A DNA stretch of 64,000 nucleotides from UBA7328 sp002471345 (GTDB lineage: Bacteria > Bacteroidota > Bacteroidia > Chitinophagales > Saprospiraceae): the NCBI GenBank assembly GCA_964011275.1, contig CAXGOB010000004.1:41520-105519 (forward strand). Direction: 5' to 3'. The notes below the pieces were generated by a model. It worked only from the letters and a program-made list of their open reading frames with translations. It was not told the DNA's origin and did no database searches. Below are positions 26,815 to 35,759 of the stretch, in pieces. The first letter of the stretch is position 1, and each line of letters begins with the position of its first letter. A program made the position numbers and the translations under genes.

Positions 26815-27800
26815 GCTGTTGACATAATATCCTCTATATTGTATTGAGGTCTCCAGTTCAATAACTTATGAGCTTTTGAAGAGTCCGCATAGATAGCGAC
26901 AATATCTCCTAATCTTCTTGGACCAATTTCATAATTCAGCTTAATTCCCGATGTTCTTTCAAAGGCTTTGATGGCTTCTAAAACGCTGACTCCTTTTCCA
27001 ATCCCCAAGTTAAAGATCTCATATTTGCTTTCATTTTTTCCCTCGAGAACATGAGACAATGCTTTTTCATGTGCATCAGCAAGGTCCATCACATGCACAT
27101 AGTCTCTGATACAACTCCCATCCCTTGTATTATAGTCATCTCCATACACGAAGCATTTTTGCCTTTTGCCTCGGGCGGTTTCCGTTATCACAGGCACCAA
27201 GTTCATTGCAACTACTTTAGGTGACTCTCCTAACTTACCACTTATATGTGCACCTGCTGGATTAAAATACCTTAAAGAAACAATATTAAGATTTCCACTT
27301 TGATGGCTATCTTTCAAAATTTTTTCTCCTATTTGCTTAGTACGGCCATAAGGAGATTCCGCTTCTTGCATAGGAGTAGTCTCGGATACTGGAAGTTCCT
27401 CAGCAGTTCCATAAACAGTGCAAGAAGACGAAAAGATAAAGGCCTTCACGTTATACTTGTAAGCGCAATGGAGAACATTTAGTTGTGACTTAATATTATT
27501 ATTAAAATATAGCATAGGCTGTTCAACTGATTCTCCAACAGCCTTTAATGCAGCAAAATGAATAATTCCCACAATATCAGAATGACTTTGAAAAACCTTT
27601 TCAGTAGCATTCATATCACACAAATCGACTTCATAATGATGCACCTTTTTGCCTGTAAAATCTTGTACAGCATCTATTGAAGCAGGGAAAGAATTAATAT
27701 GATTATCAATACTAACCACTTCAAACCCTTTCTCCAGGAGGTCCACAATTGTATGGCTTCCAATATATCCGGCTCCTCCGGTGACTAATATTTTATGCAT
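26784..27800 (-). CDS. galE: UDP-glucose 4-epimerase
   Basis: Interconverts UDP-glucose and UDP-galactose (or the N-acetyl forms) for polysaccharide synthesis. Extended short-chain dehydrogenase with the NAD motif T-G-G-A-G-Y-I-G-S-H at residues 7-16, a S-S-S-C-T-V-Y active region and the catalytic Y-G-R-T-K. The L-R-Y-F-N-P-A-G-A-H and R-D-Y-V-H-V-M-D-L-A-D-A-H motifs are typical of GalE. The 338-residue length is normal. Its 3' end overlaps the GHMP kinase gene by 31 bases. Divergent from the glycosyltransferase gene, with only 20 bases between starts. Confidence 0.96.
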   Translation of the reverse strand: MHKILVTGGAGYIGSHTIVDLLEKGFEVVSIDNHINSFPASIDAVQDFTGKKVHHYEVDLCDMNATEKVFQSHSDIVGIIHFAALKAVGESVEQPMLYFNNNIKSQLNVLHCAYKYNVKAFIFSSSCTVYGTAEELPVSETTPMQEAESPYGRTKQIGEKILKDSHQSGNLNIVSLRYFNPAGAHISGKLGESPKVVAMNLVPVITETARGKRQKCFVYGDDYNTRDGSCIRDYVHVMDLADAHEKALSHVLEGKNESKYEIFNLGIGKGVSVLEAIKAFERTSGIKLNYEIGPRRLGDIVAIYADSSKAHKLLNWRPQYNIEDIMSTAWKWEIERTY

Positions 27801-27820
27801 TTATTTAAGTTACACTAAGT

Positions 27821-28936
27821 TTGGCGAAAATAGAAAATTTGAAGGACCATACTAGACTAAAAACATTGAGGGTATTACACATTTCTTCAGCCAGAACATG
27901 GCGCGGTGGTGAAAATCAAATTCAGCTTTTACTCAATGGTCTTTCCTCAGAATGTCGAAATCATCTACTGTGCCCTCATGAGAGTCCATTATCCAAAAAC
28001 AATGATATAAAAATGGTTTCTCTTCATACATATAAAAAAAGCTCAGGAATAAGTATTTCCATCTCTCAAAAAGTTCGAAAAACTTGCTCTATTGAAGCCA
28101 TTGATATAATTCATGCACATGACAGTCATGCTCACAATTTTGCATTAGGAGCGGCTCTTTTGGGTTGTAAACTACCAATAGTTGTTACGAGGAGAGTTGA
28201 CTTCAAGCCTAGCTTTATAGCATTATATAAATACAATCACCACTCAATCAAAAAGGTGGTCTGTGTATCAAATGCCATAGAAAACATATTGAAAAAAAGA
28301 GGGATCCATTATGAAAAGCTAACTACTATCCATAGCGGAATAGATCTTGAGTCCAAAATCCAAGGTAGAAATCTCAGAAATGAGCTTAACATTTCGAAAG
28401 AAAAAATAATCATAGGATTTGTCGGTGCATTTGTAGATCATAAAGATCCAATGACATTTCTCCAAATGGCCACTTCCGTGCTAAATGAAAGAAAAAACTA
28501 TCATTTTATAATGATTGGAAATAAAGGAGAGTGCATTTCCAAAATGAACAGATATATTGAAGAAAATATGATTCAAAAATCGGTTACTGTTCTAGGGTTT
28601 ACTGATAAGATTAACAATATCTGGACAACTATTGATACTCTGGTTATTTCCTCTTTTAAGGAAGGATTAGGCACTGTCGCATTAGAGGCATTTCATAATA
28701 AAATCGCGGTTATATGCACAAATGCTGGGGGATTAAAAGAAATTGTGCGAAATGAAGTTAATGGTTTAGTAGTTGAACCAAGAGATTATAATGGGCTTAA
28801 AAACAAATTATTTCGAATATCAGATGAAATTCATCTCAAAGAAAAATTGGTGACTCAAGCTAAAATTGATGTTTCACATTTTGACCATAAAAAGATGTCC
28901 GAATCTTATTTAAAAATCTATCAAAATCTGAGTTGA
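27821..28936 (+). CDS. Glycosyltransferase family 4 (GT-B fold)
   Basis: A 371-residue GT-B transferase. The N-terminal half starts with R-V-L-H-I-S-S-A-R-T-W-R-G-G-E-N-Q, the classic acceptor-side glycine-rich loop. The C-terminal half has the nucleotide-sugar binding pattern F-V-G-A-F-V-D-H-K-D and the E-x7-E motif S-F-K-E-G-L-G-T-V-A-L-E-A, then N-A-G-G-L-K-E-I-V. Donor and acceptor are unknown. With galE across the divergent gap and the WecA-like gene nearby, a lipid-linked glycan role is plausible. No ATG is available; TTG at 27821 is used. The start may lie a few codons further in. Confidence 0.87.
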   Translation: MAKIENLKDHTRLKTLRVLHISSARTWRGGENQIQLLLNGLSSECRNHLLCPHESPLSKNNDIKMVSLHTYKKSSGISISISQKVRKTCSIEAIDIIHAHDSHAHNFALGAALLGCKLPIVVTRRVDFKPSFIALYKYNHHSIKKVVCVSNAIENILKKRGIHYEKLTTIHSGIDLESKIQGRNLRNELNISKEKIIIGFVGAFVDHKDPMTFLQMATSVLNERKNYHFIMIGNKGECISKMNRYIEENMIQKSVTVLGFTDKINNIWTTIDTLVISSFKEGLGTVALEAFHNKIAVICTNAGGLKEIVRNEVNGLVVEPRDYNGLKNKLFRISDEIHLKEKLVTQAKIDVSHFDHKKMSESYLKIYQNLS

Positions 28937-28994
28937 GATAATTTCATCATCCACGTACTATATTGCATTTTGTGCAAGGAAAAATGTAAATCCA

Positions 28995-29342
28995 ATGGCA
29001 AGAATAGGCTTACAGGGCATGAAGTTTTATGCATTTCATGGTTATTATGATTTCGAAAGAAGGATTGGCAATGAGTTTATTATAGATGTAATGGTAGACA
29101 TCCCTATGCAAAACAGTCCAGAAGAAAAAATCTCAAATACTTATAATTATGAAGAAATCCACTCCATAGTCAAGATATATATGGGAAAGCGATACTTATT
29201 ACTTGAGACTCTAGCCCATGATATAGCCAAAGATGTGAAAAATAGTCATGAAGAAATTACAAAAGTACATATCAAAATACAAAAGCTAAATCCTCCTTTA
29301 GGAGGGAAAACAAGAGCTGCAGTAGTAGAAATCTCTTTTTGA
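28995..29342 (+). CDS. folB: Dihydroneopterin aldolase
   Basis: Folate pathway enzyme that cleaves 7,8-dihydroneopterin to 6-hydroxymethyl-dihydropterin and glycolaldehyde. The 115-residue tunnelling-fold protein has F-H-G-Y-Y-D-F-E-R near residue 15 (substrate glutamate region). It also has Y-N-Y-E-E-I, T-L-A-H-D-I-A and the catalytic-lysine loop K-L-N-P-P-L-G-G. Length is typical. It follows the glycosyltransferase by 58 bases and precedes the polyprenyl synthase by 103 bases on the same strand. No other folate gene is nearby. Confidence 0.93.
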   Translation: MARIGLQGMKFYAFHGYYDFERRIGNEFIIDVMVDIPMQNSPEEKISNTYNYEEIHSIVKIYMGKRYLLLETLAHDIAKDVKNSHEEITKVHIKIQKLNPPLGGKTRAAVVEISF

Positions 29343-29445
29343 TCTATCAATTGTCTAAATAGGACTAAATGTTAAAATCTCTTTTGCTAATTCCCTTTCT
29401 ATTTAAGGTTTGTTCCTATTTTGAGGAAGTCAAAAAAATGTATAG

Positions 29446-30420
29446 ATGTCCGCTGATCTCAGCTCTATAAAGTTACCTATTAAAAAAGATCTCAAAACTT
29501 TTCATGAGCATTTTAGCAATTCTATGAAAAGTTCTGTCCCTTTATTGGATAGAATCACCTATTACATCGTTCAGCGTAAAGGAAAGCAAATCCGACCCAT
29601 ATTTGTTTTTTTGAGTGCAGGAATTACCGGCACAATTTCTATAAGGACTCATACAGCAGCATCACTAATAGAAATTCTTCATACCGCGACTTTGGTACAT
29701 GACGACGTGGTAGATGATTCAAATATGCGTCGTGGTTTTTTCTCAATAAATGCCTTATGGAAAAACAAAATAGCTGTTTTAGTAGGAGATTATATGTTCA
29801 TGAGAGGGTTCTTATTAGCAATAAAACAAAAAGAGTACATGCTATTAGAACTGGTTTCTGATGCCGTAGAAAAAATGAGTGTTGGAGAGTTATTGCAAAT
29901 TGAAAAAGCGCGTAAACTGGATATAACTGAGAACATCTATTTTGATATCATTCGACAAAAGACTGCTTCCCTAATCTCAGCAGCATGTGCCGTTGGTGCT
30001 GCAAGTGTCTCAAAAGATGAAAGGGTAATTAACGACCTGAAACTTATGGGAGAATATGCCGGCATTGCATATCAAATCAAAGATGACCTTTTTGATTACG
30101 GGACTAGTGATATTGGTAAGCCTAAAGGAATTGACATTAAAGAAAAGAAAATGACACTTCCTCTTATTCACGCTTTTACAAAATGTGAAAAGTCAGAAAA
30201 AAGACAAATTATTAATGCCATTAGAAACCGAAGTCAGAAAAAAGAAACAATAAAAATTGTGGTAAATTTTGTCCACAAATACGGCGGATTAGATTATGCC
30301 GCAGTAAAAATGGAAGACTATAAATCTAAAGCCCTAAACATATTGAATACTTTTGAAGACTCTCCATATAAATCCAGTATGCGCGACTTAATTCAATTTA
30401 TCCTAAACAGAGATAAATAG
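29446..30420 (+). CDS. Trans-polyprenyl diphosphate synthase
   Basis: Condenses isopentenyl diphosphate onto an allylic primer to make a long prenyl chain, probably the menaquinone side chain. The first Asp-rich motif is D-D-V-V-D-D followed by S-N-M-R-R-G. The second is D-D-L-F-D-Y with K-D before it and G-K-P-K-G after it. K-G-K-Q-I-R-P near the N-terminus binds diphosphate. Length 324 residues. Residues just ahead of the first motif are small (H-T-A-T-L-V-H), which in this family tends to allow long products; this is inference. Its stop at 30420 abuts the stop of convergent murA with no spacer. Confidence 0.93.
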   Translation: MSADLSSIKLPIKKDLKTFHEHFSNSMKSSVPLLDRITYYIVQRKGKQIRPIFVFLSAGITGTISIRTHTAASLIEILHTATLVHDDVVDDSNMRRGFFSINALWKNKIAVLVGDYMFMRGFLLAIKQKEYMLLELVSDAVEKMSVGELLQIEKARKLDITENIYFDIIRQKTASLISAACAVGAASVSKDERVINDLKLMGEYAGIAYQIKDDLFDYGTSDIGKPKGIDIKEKKMTLPLIHAFTKCEKSEKRQIINAIRNRSQKKETIKIVVNFVHKYGGLDYAAVKMEDYKSKALNILNTFEDSPYKSSMRDLIQFILNRDK

Positions 30421-31737
30421 TTAAGCATTGAAACGTTCTATTTGGGCTCCAAGATTACTGAGTCTTGTATCAATATCCTGATATCCTCGATCTATCTGAT
30501 TCACATTATGAATGATGCTTGTACCTTCAGCTGATAGTGCTGCTATCAAGAGTGAGACTCCCGCCCTTATATCTGGAGATGTCATCTCTATTGCTTTAAG
30601 TTTTTGTGTCCTTGCTAAGCCTATAACTGTAGCTCTATGGGGGTCACATAGAATTATCTGAGCACCCATATCGATTAACTTGTCCACAAAAAACAATCTG
30701 CTTTCAAACATCTTCTGATGAATCAAGACACTTCCCTTAGCTTGAGTCGCCATAACCAAAATGATACTCAACAGGTCTGGTGTAAATCCTGGCCAAGGTG
30801 CATCATAAATAGTCATAATAGAACCATCAATAAAACTCTGGATCTCATAAAGATCTATGGCCGGAACAATAATATTACCTTCGTTAAAAGTAATCGATAC
30901 ACCCATTTTCTCGAAAACAGAAGGAATAATACCTAAATGCTTTCTTTCTACTCCTGTGATTGTCAATTCAGACTGAGTCATAGCAGCTAGCCCTATAAAA
31001 CTTCCGATCTCAATAAAGTCCGGAAGAATAGTGTGAGTCGTCTCTTTCAAAGAACCAACTCCTTGGATTTTCAACATATTAGACCCTATTCCTTCAATTT
31101 TGGCTCCCATTCTATTGAGCATCTTACAAAGCTGTTGGAGATAAGGCTCACAAGCAGCATTATAAATAGTGGTTTCGCCTTTTACAAGAGACGCAGCCAT
31201 GACTAAGTTAGCTGTCCCTGTGACCGAAATTTCTTCCATCAGGATAAAGTCACCTTTTAAGTTCTTCCCATCAAGAAAGAAAGTGTCGTCTTTCTCTTCA
31301 TATTTGAATTCCGCTCCTAGTTTTAGGAAACCGTTGAAATGGGTATCTAACCTTCTTCTTCCTATTTTATCTCCTCCTGGTTTAGGAAGAAATGCTTTTC
31401 CAAAACGTGCCATAAGAGGTCCCATTAGCATCACTGAGCCTCTTATTTTTTTTGCCGTTTCTAAATATTCTTTTGAAGAGAAATAATCTAAATCAATATT
31501 GTTGGCTTGAAAAGTATAGCTAGACTTTGACAACCTGTTAGTTTTTACACCTAACCCTTCAAGTAAGCTGATTAATCTTTGCACATCCAGAATGTCTGGA
31601 ATATTGTGTATAGTTATTTCTTCTGATGTCAGCAGTACTGCTGACAGTATTTGTAGAGCTTCATTTTTTGCACCTTGAGGTTGTATGGATCCCGAAAGAC
31701 GTGCAGAGCCCTGTACTTTAAAGGAAGTGCCAATCAT
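30421..31737 (-). CDS. murA: UDP-N-acetylglucosamine 1-carboxyvinyltransferase
   Basis: First committed step of peptidoglycan synthesis: adds enolpyruvate from PEP to UDP-GlcNAc. The 438-residue EPSP-synthase-like fold carries G-A-K-N-E (Lys24-Asn25) for substrate binding, the R-G-S-V-M-L-M-G-P helix and the C-terminal D-R-G-Y-Q-D-I-D-T-R motif. The mobile loop reads K-P-G-G-D-K-I-G, with Asp123 in place of the usual fosfomycin-target Cys. This swap is known to leave activity intact and prevent fosfomycin alkylation. It is the last gene of the glmS/DUF4290 run, 144 bases after DUF4290. Confidence 0.96.
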   Translation of the reverse strand: MIGTSFKVQGSARLSGSIQPQGAKNEALQILSAVLLTSEEITIHNIPDILDVQRLISLLEGLGVKTNRLSKSSYTFQANNIDLDYFSSKEYLETAKKIRGSVMLMGPLMARFGKAFLPKPGGDKIGRRRLDTHFNGFLKLGAEFKYEEKDDTFFLDGKNLKGDFILMEEISVTGTANLVMAASLVKGETTIYNAACEPYLQQLCKMLNRMGAKIEGIGSNMLKIQGVGSLKETTHTILPDFIEIGSFIGLAAMTQSELTITGVERKHLGIIPSVFEKMGVSITFNEGNIIVPAIDLYEIQSFIDGSIMTIYDAPWPGFTPDLLSIILVMATQAKGSVLIHQKMFESRLFFVDKLIDMGAQIILCDPHRATVIGLARTQKLKAIEMTSPDIRAGVSLLIAALSAEGTSIIHNVNQIDRGYQDIDTRLSNLGAQIERFNA

Positions 31738-31881
31738 ATTTTGAATACGTTGTGTTATTACTCACTTTTCAGTAAAGTGAAAATATTCTTTTGATACTGC
31801 ATGAGATAATTCTCAATACAAATTCAATAATAATATTATCAAGTCAGGTGGTCTAATCAAAACGTCATTTTAAAGAAAGCC

Positions 31882-32535
31882 TTATCTCCGCCTTCTATTA
31901 TTTGACTTATTATGTCTTCTATTTCTTGAATTATTGCTGTGATGAGTCGGGCGTGCAGGTCGTTTTCTGATTTTTGATGTAAGGCTGTCTAAAGGTTTTT
32001 CTTCATCAAGAACTAGTACACCTTTTGATAGTTTCTTAATATCTTCTCTAATGATTTCGTCACTTACATAATGCTCTCTGCTCCAAGTGCGATAAGCCAA
32101 TTTCATATATGCACCGATAGTCTCTGCAAATTCTATACGCTTCTCTTCATCCTCCATCGCAATCGCTTTTGTAATCATAGACTTTACATTGTTTCCATAA
32201 TGTCTATAATTATAATCTCTATTAGGATAAGGTACTACGTCAGGGCTGAGTTTGGATGATTCGGGATTAGGAATTTCTCCATCTGGTGGAACTACTTTAA
32301 TGTCAAAATCTGCTATTCTAAAAAAATGCCTCCAAAGTTTTTCCCTATACTCTTGGTTATTCCTATGCATAGGATTCATTTGGTGCATCAAATTTATAAT
32401 GGCCTCTGCAAAATGCTGTCTTTCTTCATCGTCTTCAATAGCCTTGGCATGTGTTACTAAGTTTTGAACATTTCTACCATATTCTGAAATAGTAAGTAGT
32501 TCTTTTTGAGAGTTATACTCTATATTATTTATCAT
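31882..32535 (-). CDS. DUF4290 family protein
   Basis: Bacteroidota-specific protein of unknown function, commonly found beside murA, as here. The 217 residues are mainly helical with two similar segments: E-Y-G-R-N-V-Q-N-L-V near residue 18 and H-Y-G-N-N-V-K-S-M-I near 111, each followed by an E-D-D-E-E-R / M-E-D-E-E-K-R turn. This suggests an internal duplication. The last 30 residues are rich in Arg, Asn and His and probably disordered, perhaps nucleic-acid or membrane contacting. It is six bases from glmS. A link to cell-wall synthesis is inferred from this conserved neighbourhood. Confidence 0.88.
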   Translation of the reverse strand: MINNIEYNSQKELLTISEYGRNVQNLVTHAKAIEDDEERQHFAEAIINLMHQMNPMHRNNQEYREKLWRHFFRIADFDIKVVPPDGEIPNPESSKLSPDVVPYPNRDYNYRHYGNNVKSMITKAIAMEDEEKRIEFAETIGAYMKLAYRTWSREHYVSDEIIREDIKKLSKGVLVLDEEKPLDSLTSKIRKRPARPTHHSNNSRNRRHNKSNNRRRR

Positions 32536-32541
32536 AGTATT

Positions 32542-34380
32542 TTATTCTACTGTTACTGATTTTGCCAAGTTTCTAGGTTGATCTACATGGCACCCTCTCA
32601 TCACCGCTATATGATATGAAAGCAGCTGTAAAGGAATGATGGATAAAAGTGGTGAGAAAATCTCTTGAGTTCTTGGAATTGTTATTGTATAGTCGGCAAG
32701 TTGTTTAATTCTAACATCATCTTCATCAACTATAGCTATTACAGTTCCTTTCCTAGCTTTTACCTCCTCAATATTACTAATTATTTTGTCGTAAGCACTT
32801 TTATTGGTAGCAATTATTATCACAGGCATATATAGATCTATTAAAGCTATAGGCCCATGTTTCATTTCTGCTGCGGGATATCCTTCAGCATGGATGTATG
32901 AAATTTCTTTTAGCTTCAATGCTCCCTCCAATGCTATCGGGAAATTAAATCCTCTTCCAAGATAAAGAGCGTTCTGAGCACCTTTAACTTCAGCTGCTAT
33001 GTATTTGATTTTATCATTCACTTCCAAAATAGCTGAAACCTTGTTTGGAATAGATTCTAATTCATATATATATTCTAAATATGAATCATCAAGAATGAGG
33101 TTCTTTTCCCTACCCAGTTGAATAGCCATTAAAGATAAAACGGTAAGCATTGAAGTAAATGCTTTAGTAGAAGCAACTCCTATTTCAGGACCAGAATGCA
33201 TATAGCTTCCACTATCAGTCATTCTTGCTATTGAAGATCCTACTACATTTACTAAGCCATAAGTCATGGCTCCCTTTGATTTAGCTAATTCTAAAGCAGC
33301 TAATGAGTCAGCAGTTTCTCCCGATTGAGAAAGTACAATTACAACATCATTTTCTGTGAGAATAGGGTTTCTATATCTGAATTCGGATGCATATTCAACC
33401 TCAACAGGAATCCTAGCTAATTCTTCAAATAAATATTCTCCTACTAATGCAGCGTGCCAAGAGGTTCCACAAGCAACAAAAATGATTCTGTCGGCATTCT
33501 GAAATCTATCCAAATTTTCAGTGAGTCCACCCACTTGAACCCATTCCTCTTTTGCATTTATTCTTCCCCTCATACTCTCCAAGATAGTCTGAGGTTGTTG
33601 GAATATTTCCTTTAACATGAAGTGATCGTAGCCTCCTTTTTCAAGTTCTTCAATCTTCAGATCAATCTTATGTACTTCGATGTCAACTTCATTTTTCTCC
33701 AAATCCAAAATTGTGTAGCCCTTATCTTTCACAATTTCAACCACTTGCTCATCTTCCAAATAAACCACTTGATCTGTGTATTCTACTATAGGTGTAGCAT
33801 CTGAACCTATGAAATGTTCATTCTCACCTATTCCCAAGACGAGTGGACTAGATTTTCTTGCTCCATATAAAATATTAGGACTATCCTTATCTATCAAGAC
33901 TATTGCATATGCTCCTATCACTTTATTCAAGGCTTTAATCAGAGCATCTCGTGTATTAAGGTCTTGAGAGTTCTTGTATTCCTCAATAAGATGAACAAGT
34001 ACTTCTGTATCGGTATCACTTTTGAAAGTATGCCCCAAATCTTCAAGAGAAGATTTAAGTAAGTCATAATTTTCTATGATCCCGTTATGTACCAAAACTA
34101 ATTTTCCATCCTCAGACGAGTGCGGATGTGCATTGATATGATTAGGTGCTCCATGAGTAGCCCATCTTGTATGCCCAATACCTAAGGTTCCTTTTAAATC
34201 TTTAGAGCCTATAAAGTCTTCTAGGTCATTGACTTTCCCTTTTCTTTTGTAAGTATTTAGATTTCCATTTAAAATACTTACACCTGTGCTATCATAACCT
34301 CTATACTCTAATTTCTTCAAGCCGCTTATTAGAATAGGGTATGCTGAACGGTTTCCATTATATGCAACAATTCCACACAT
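32542..34380 (-). CDS. glmS: Glutamine-fructose-6-phosphate aminotransferase (isomerising)
   Basis: Makes glucosamine-6-phosphate from fructose-6-phosphate and glutamine, feeding UDP-GlcNAc for MurA and the WecA-like enzyme. Cys2 (M-C-G-I-V-A-Y) is the N-terminal nucleophile of the glutaminase domain, with G-H-T-R-W-A-T-H-G and H-N-G-I-I-E-N-Y following. Two SIS domains carry the C-G-T-S-W-H-A-A and S-Q-S-G-E-T-A-D motifs, and the C-terminus ends D-Q-P-R-N-L-A-K-S-V-T-V-E. The 612 residues are full length. It sits 16 bases after the DUF4270 gene. No glmS ribozyme is expected in this phylum and none was seen. Confidence 0.98.
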   Translation of the reverse strand: MCGIVAYNGNRSAYPILISGLKKLEYRGYDSTGVSILNGNLNTYKRKGKVNDLEDFIGSKDLKGTLGIGHTRWATHGAPNHINAHPHSSEDGKLVLVHNGIIENYDLLKSSLEDLGHTFKSDTDTEVLVHLIEEYKNSQDLNTRDALIKALNKVIGAYAIVLIDKDSPNILYGARKSSPLVLGIGENEHFIGSDATPIVEYTDQVVYLEDEQVVEIVKDKGYTILDLEKNEVDIEVHKIDLKIEELEKGGYDHFMLKEIFQQPQTILESMRGRINAKEEWVQVGGLTENLDRFQNADRIIFVACGTSWHAALVGEYLFEELARIPVEVEYASEFRYRNPILTENDVVIVLSQSGETADSLAALELAKSKGAMTYGLVNVVGSSIARMTDSGSYMHSGPEIGVASTKAFTSMLTVLSLMAIQLGREKNLILDDSYLEYIYELESIPNKVSAILEVNDKIKYIAAEVKGAQNALYLGRGFNFPIALEGALKLKEISYIHAEGYPAAEMKHGPIALIDLYMPVIIIATNKSAYDKIISNIEEVKARKGTVIAIVDEDDVRIKQLADYTITIPRTQEIFSPLLSIIPLQLLSYHIAVMRGCHVDQPRNLAKSVTVE

Positions 34381-34396
34381 GGGTACTGATGTGATT

Positions 34397-35758
34397 TTAT
34401 TCTATAGTATAGGTTACTCTGAGTTCAGGTGCTAAAGATGAATGCCCTGGACCAAATAGTATAGTTCTTCTGGGAGTAGAGATTCGATTAAGTAGCTCTA
34501 AATGAATGATTCCATCTTCTCTTCCTTTTTGCACTTCTTTAGCGTAAGCTGTTAGATTCATACTATACCCCAATTCATTTCCTCTAAGTGAATCCTGTAA
34601 TGAGCCACCAAAGAGTTGACTAACTCCACTGTCTCCTGCAAATCCTGTAAATGCAATAAGTAAATCTTCTACTGCTGTTCCATTGGAAGCTTTAGTAGCC
34701 ACTATACTAGGTGCTGTAAGGAAGAGTAGCCTATTATCACCTGGATAATTATCATCCAAAAACAATCTTAATTCAACTTGATTAATCAATTTGTCCTGAA
34801 GCTGAGCAACACTTGAAATATCTAGTTCTGTAATTACACCATTAAGTCCTTGAATAAATAATGGATCCCCTGCTAATATTTCTTGATCCAAAAATCCTTC
34901 AACTACACTTCCAGAAGGGTCTACAGAAAACATTTGATGTCTTACCTCATCTAAGAAGTATCTATAGGTTCTTTTCACCCCTATTCTATCAGTGTAATAG
35001 ACTTCTAGTGCTGATAAATTTGTGGCCCTATTAAGATTCAAGCCAATCATAGAGTTTCCACTGCTTGGCACACTACTTATTGACAATCCATTCACCAATT
35101 CATTCATCCCTTCCGATGTAATGTTATTTAAGGTGTCAATGAAAATTTGTCGCGCCAGGTTATCTATCATTCTGATTCTAAGCTGACCTGGAAGTTGTTC
35201 TACTTCATCTGTAGTATATGAAACAATAGAAACAGAATCCGTCCTTCTTGGTGTAAATCCTTCTAGTAGGCCTACTCTTCCACCCCTCGGTCCTACCAAA
35301 ATAGGAAAGTCCTGGTCTGAATAAAGTGTATCTGACTGATCTATCCTTTCAGATAATTGAGTTATAGTTATATCATGAGGTTGTAAGGTGTCTCCATAAA
35401 AACCAACTTGGTTATAGCTAAAGATAAACACCATAGAATCCATAATTCCTCCTCCGAAATCTGGAAAAGCAGAAGGAACAAGTTCAAAATGAATCGTAGA
35501 CTTGGACTTCCCAAATATTGGGTCATCTAATTCTCCAATCATATAGGATTCATTGAGAAACCCTCTGGAAAAATATGTAGGTATTATACCTTCTTTGACC
35601 GTTTTTGCTCTTATCTCCAATTCATTGGTGAATCCTAATTCAATATCCTCATCGTCTAGCAAGCCGCTACCTACCGTAGTAGAATCATTACATGCATAAC
35701 TCATTAACAATGTCACTGATACAAAGATCAGCAAAGCATAAAAAGGGGTGGTTTTCAA
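34397..35758 (-). CDS. DUF4270 lipoprotein
   Basis: A 453-residue exported lipoprotein. The signal peptide ends in the lipobox M-S-Y-A-C23, followed by N-D-S-T-T-V-G-S-G-L-L. The mature protein is beta-rich with many Asp/Ser/Gly turns and a late H-S-S-L-A-P-E-L-R-V-T-Y end, as in DUF4270 proteins of Bacteroidota. Function is unknown; an outer-membrane or surface role is likely. The frame starts with TTG at 35758, one base after the stop of the GT5 gene, which implies translational coupling. It precedes glmS by 16 bases. Confidence 0.87.
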   Translation of the reverse strand: MKTTPFYALLIFVSVTLLMSYACNDSTTVGSGLLDDEDIELGFTNELEIRAKTVKEGIIPTYFSRGFLNESYMIGELDDPIFGKSKSTIHFELVPSAFPDFGGGIMDSMVFIFSYNQVGFYGDTLQPHDITITQLSERIDQSDTLYSDQDFPILVGPRGGRVGLLEGFTPRRTDSVSIVSYTTDEVEQLPGQLRIRMIDNLARQIFIDTLNNITSEGMNELVNGLSISSVPSSGNSMIGLNLNRATNLSALEVYYTDRIGVKRTYRYFLDEVRHQMFSVDPSGSVVEGFLDQEILAGDPLFIQGLNGVITELDISSVAQLQDKLINQVELRLFLDDNYPGDNRLLFLTAPSIVATKASNGTAVEDLLIAFTGFAGDSGVSQLFGGSLQDSLRGNELGYSMNLTAYAKEVQKGREDGIIHLELLNRISTPRRTILFGPGHSSLAPELRVTYTIE

Positions 35759-35759
35759 A

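Noticed and set aside
29369..29470. Short lipoprotein-like ORF ahead of the polyprenyl synthase
   Set aside because: Only about 33 codons, overlaps the synthase start in another frame, and has no supporting context.
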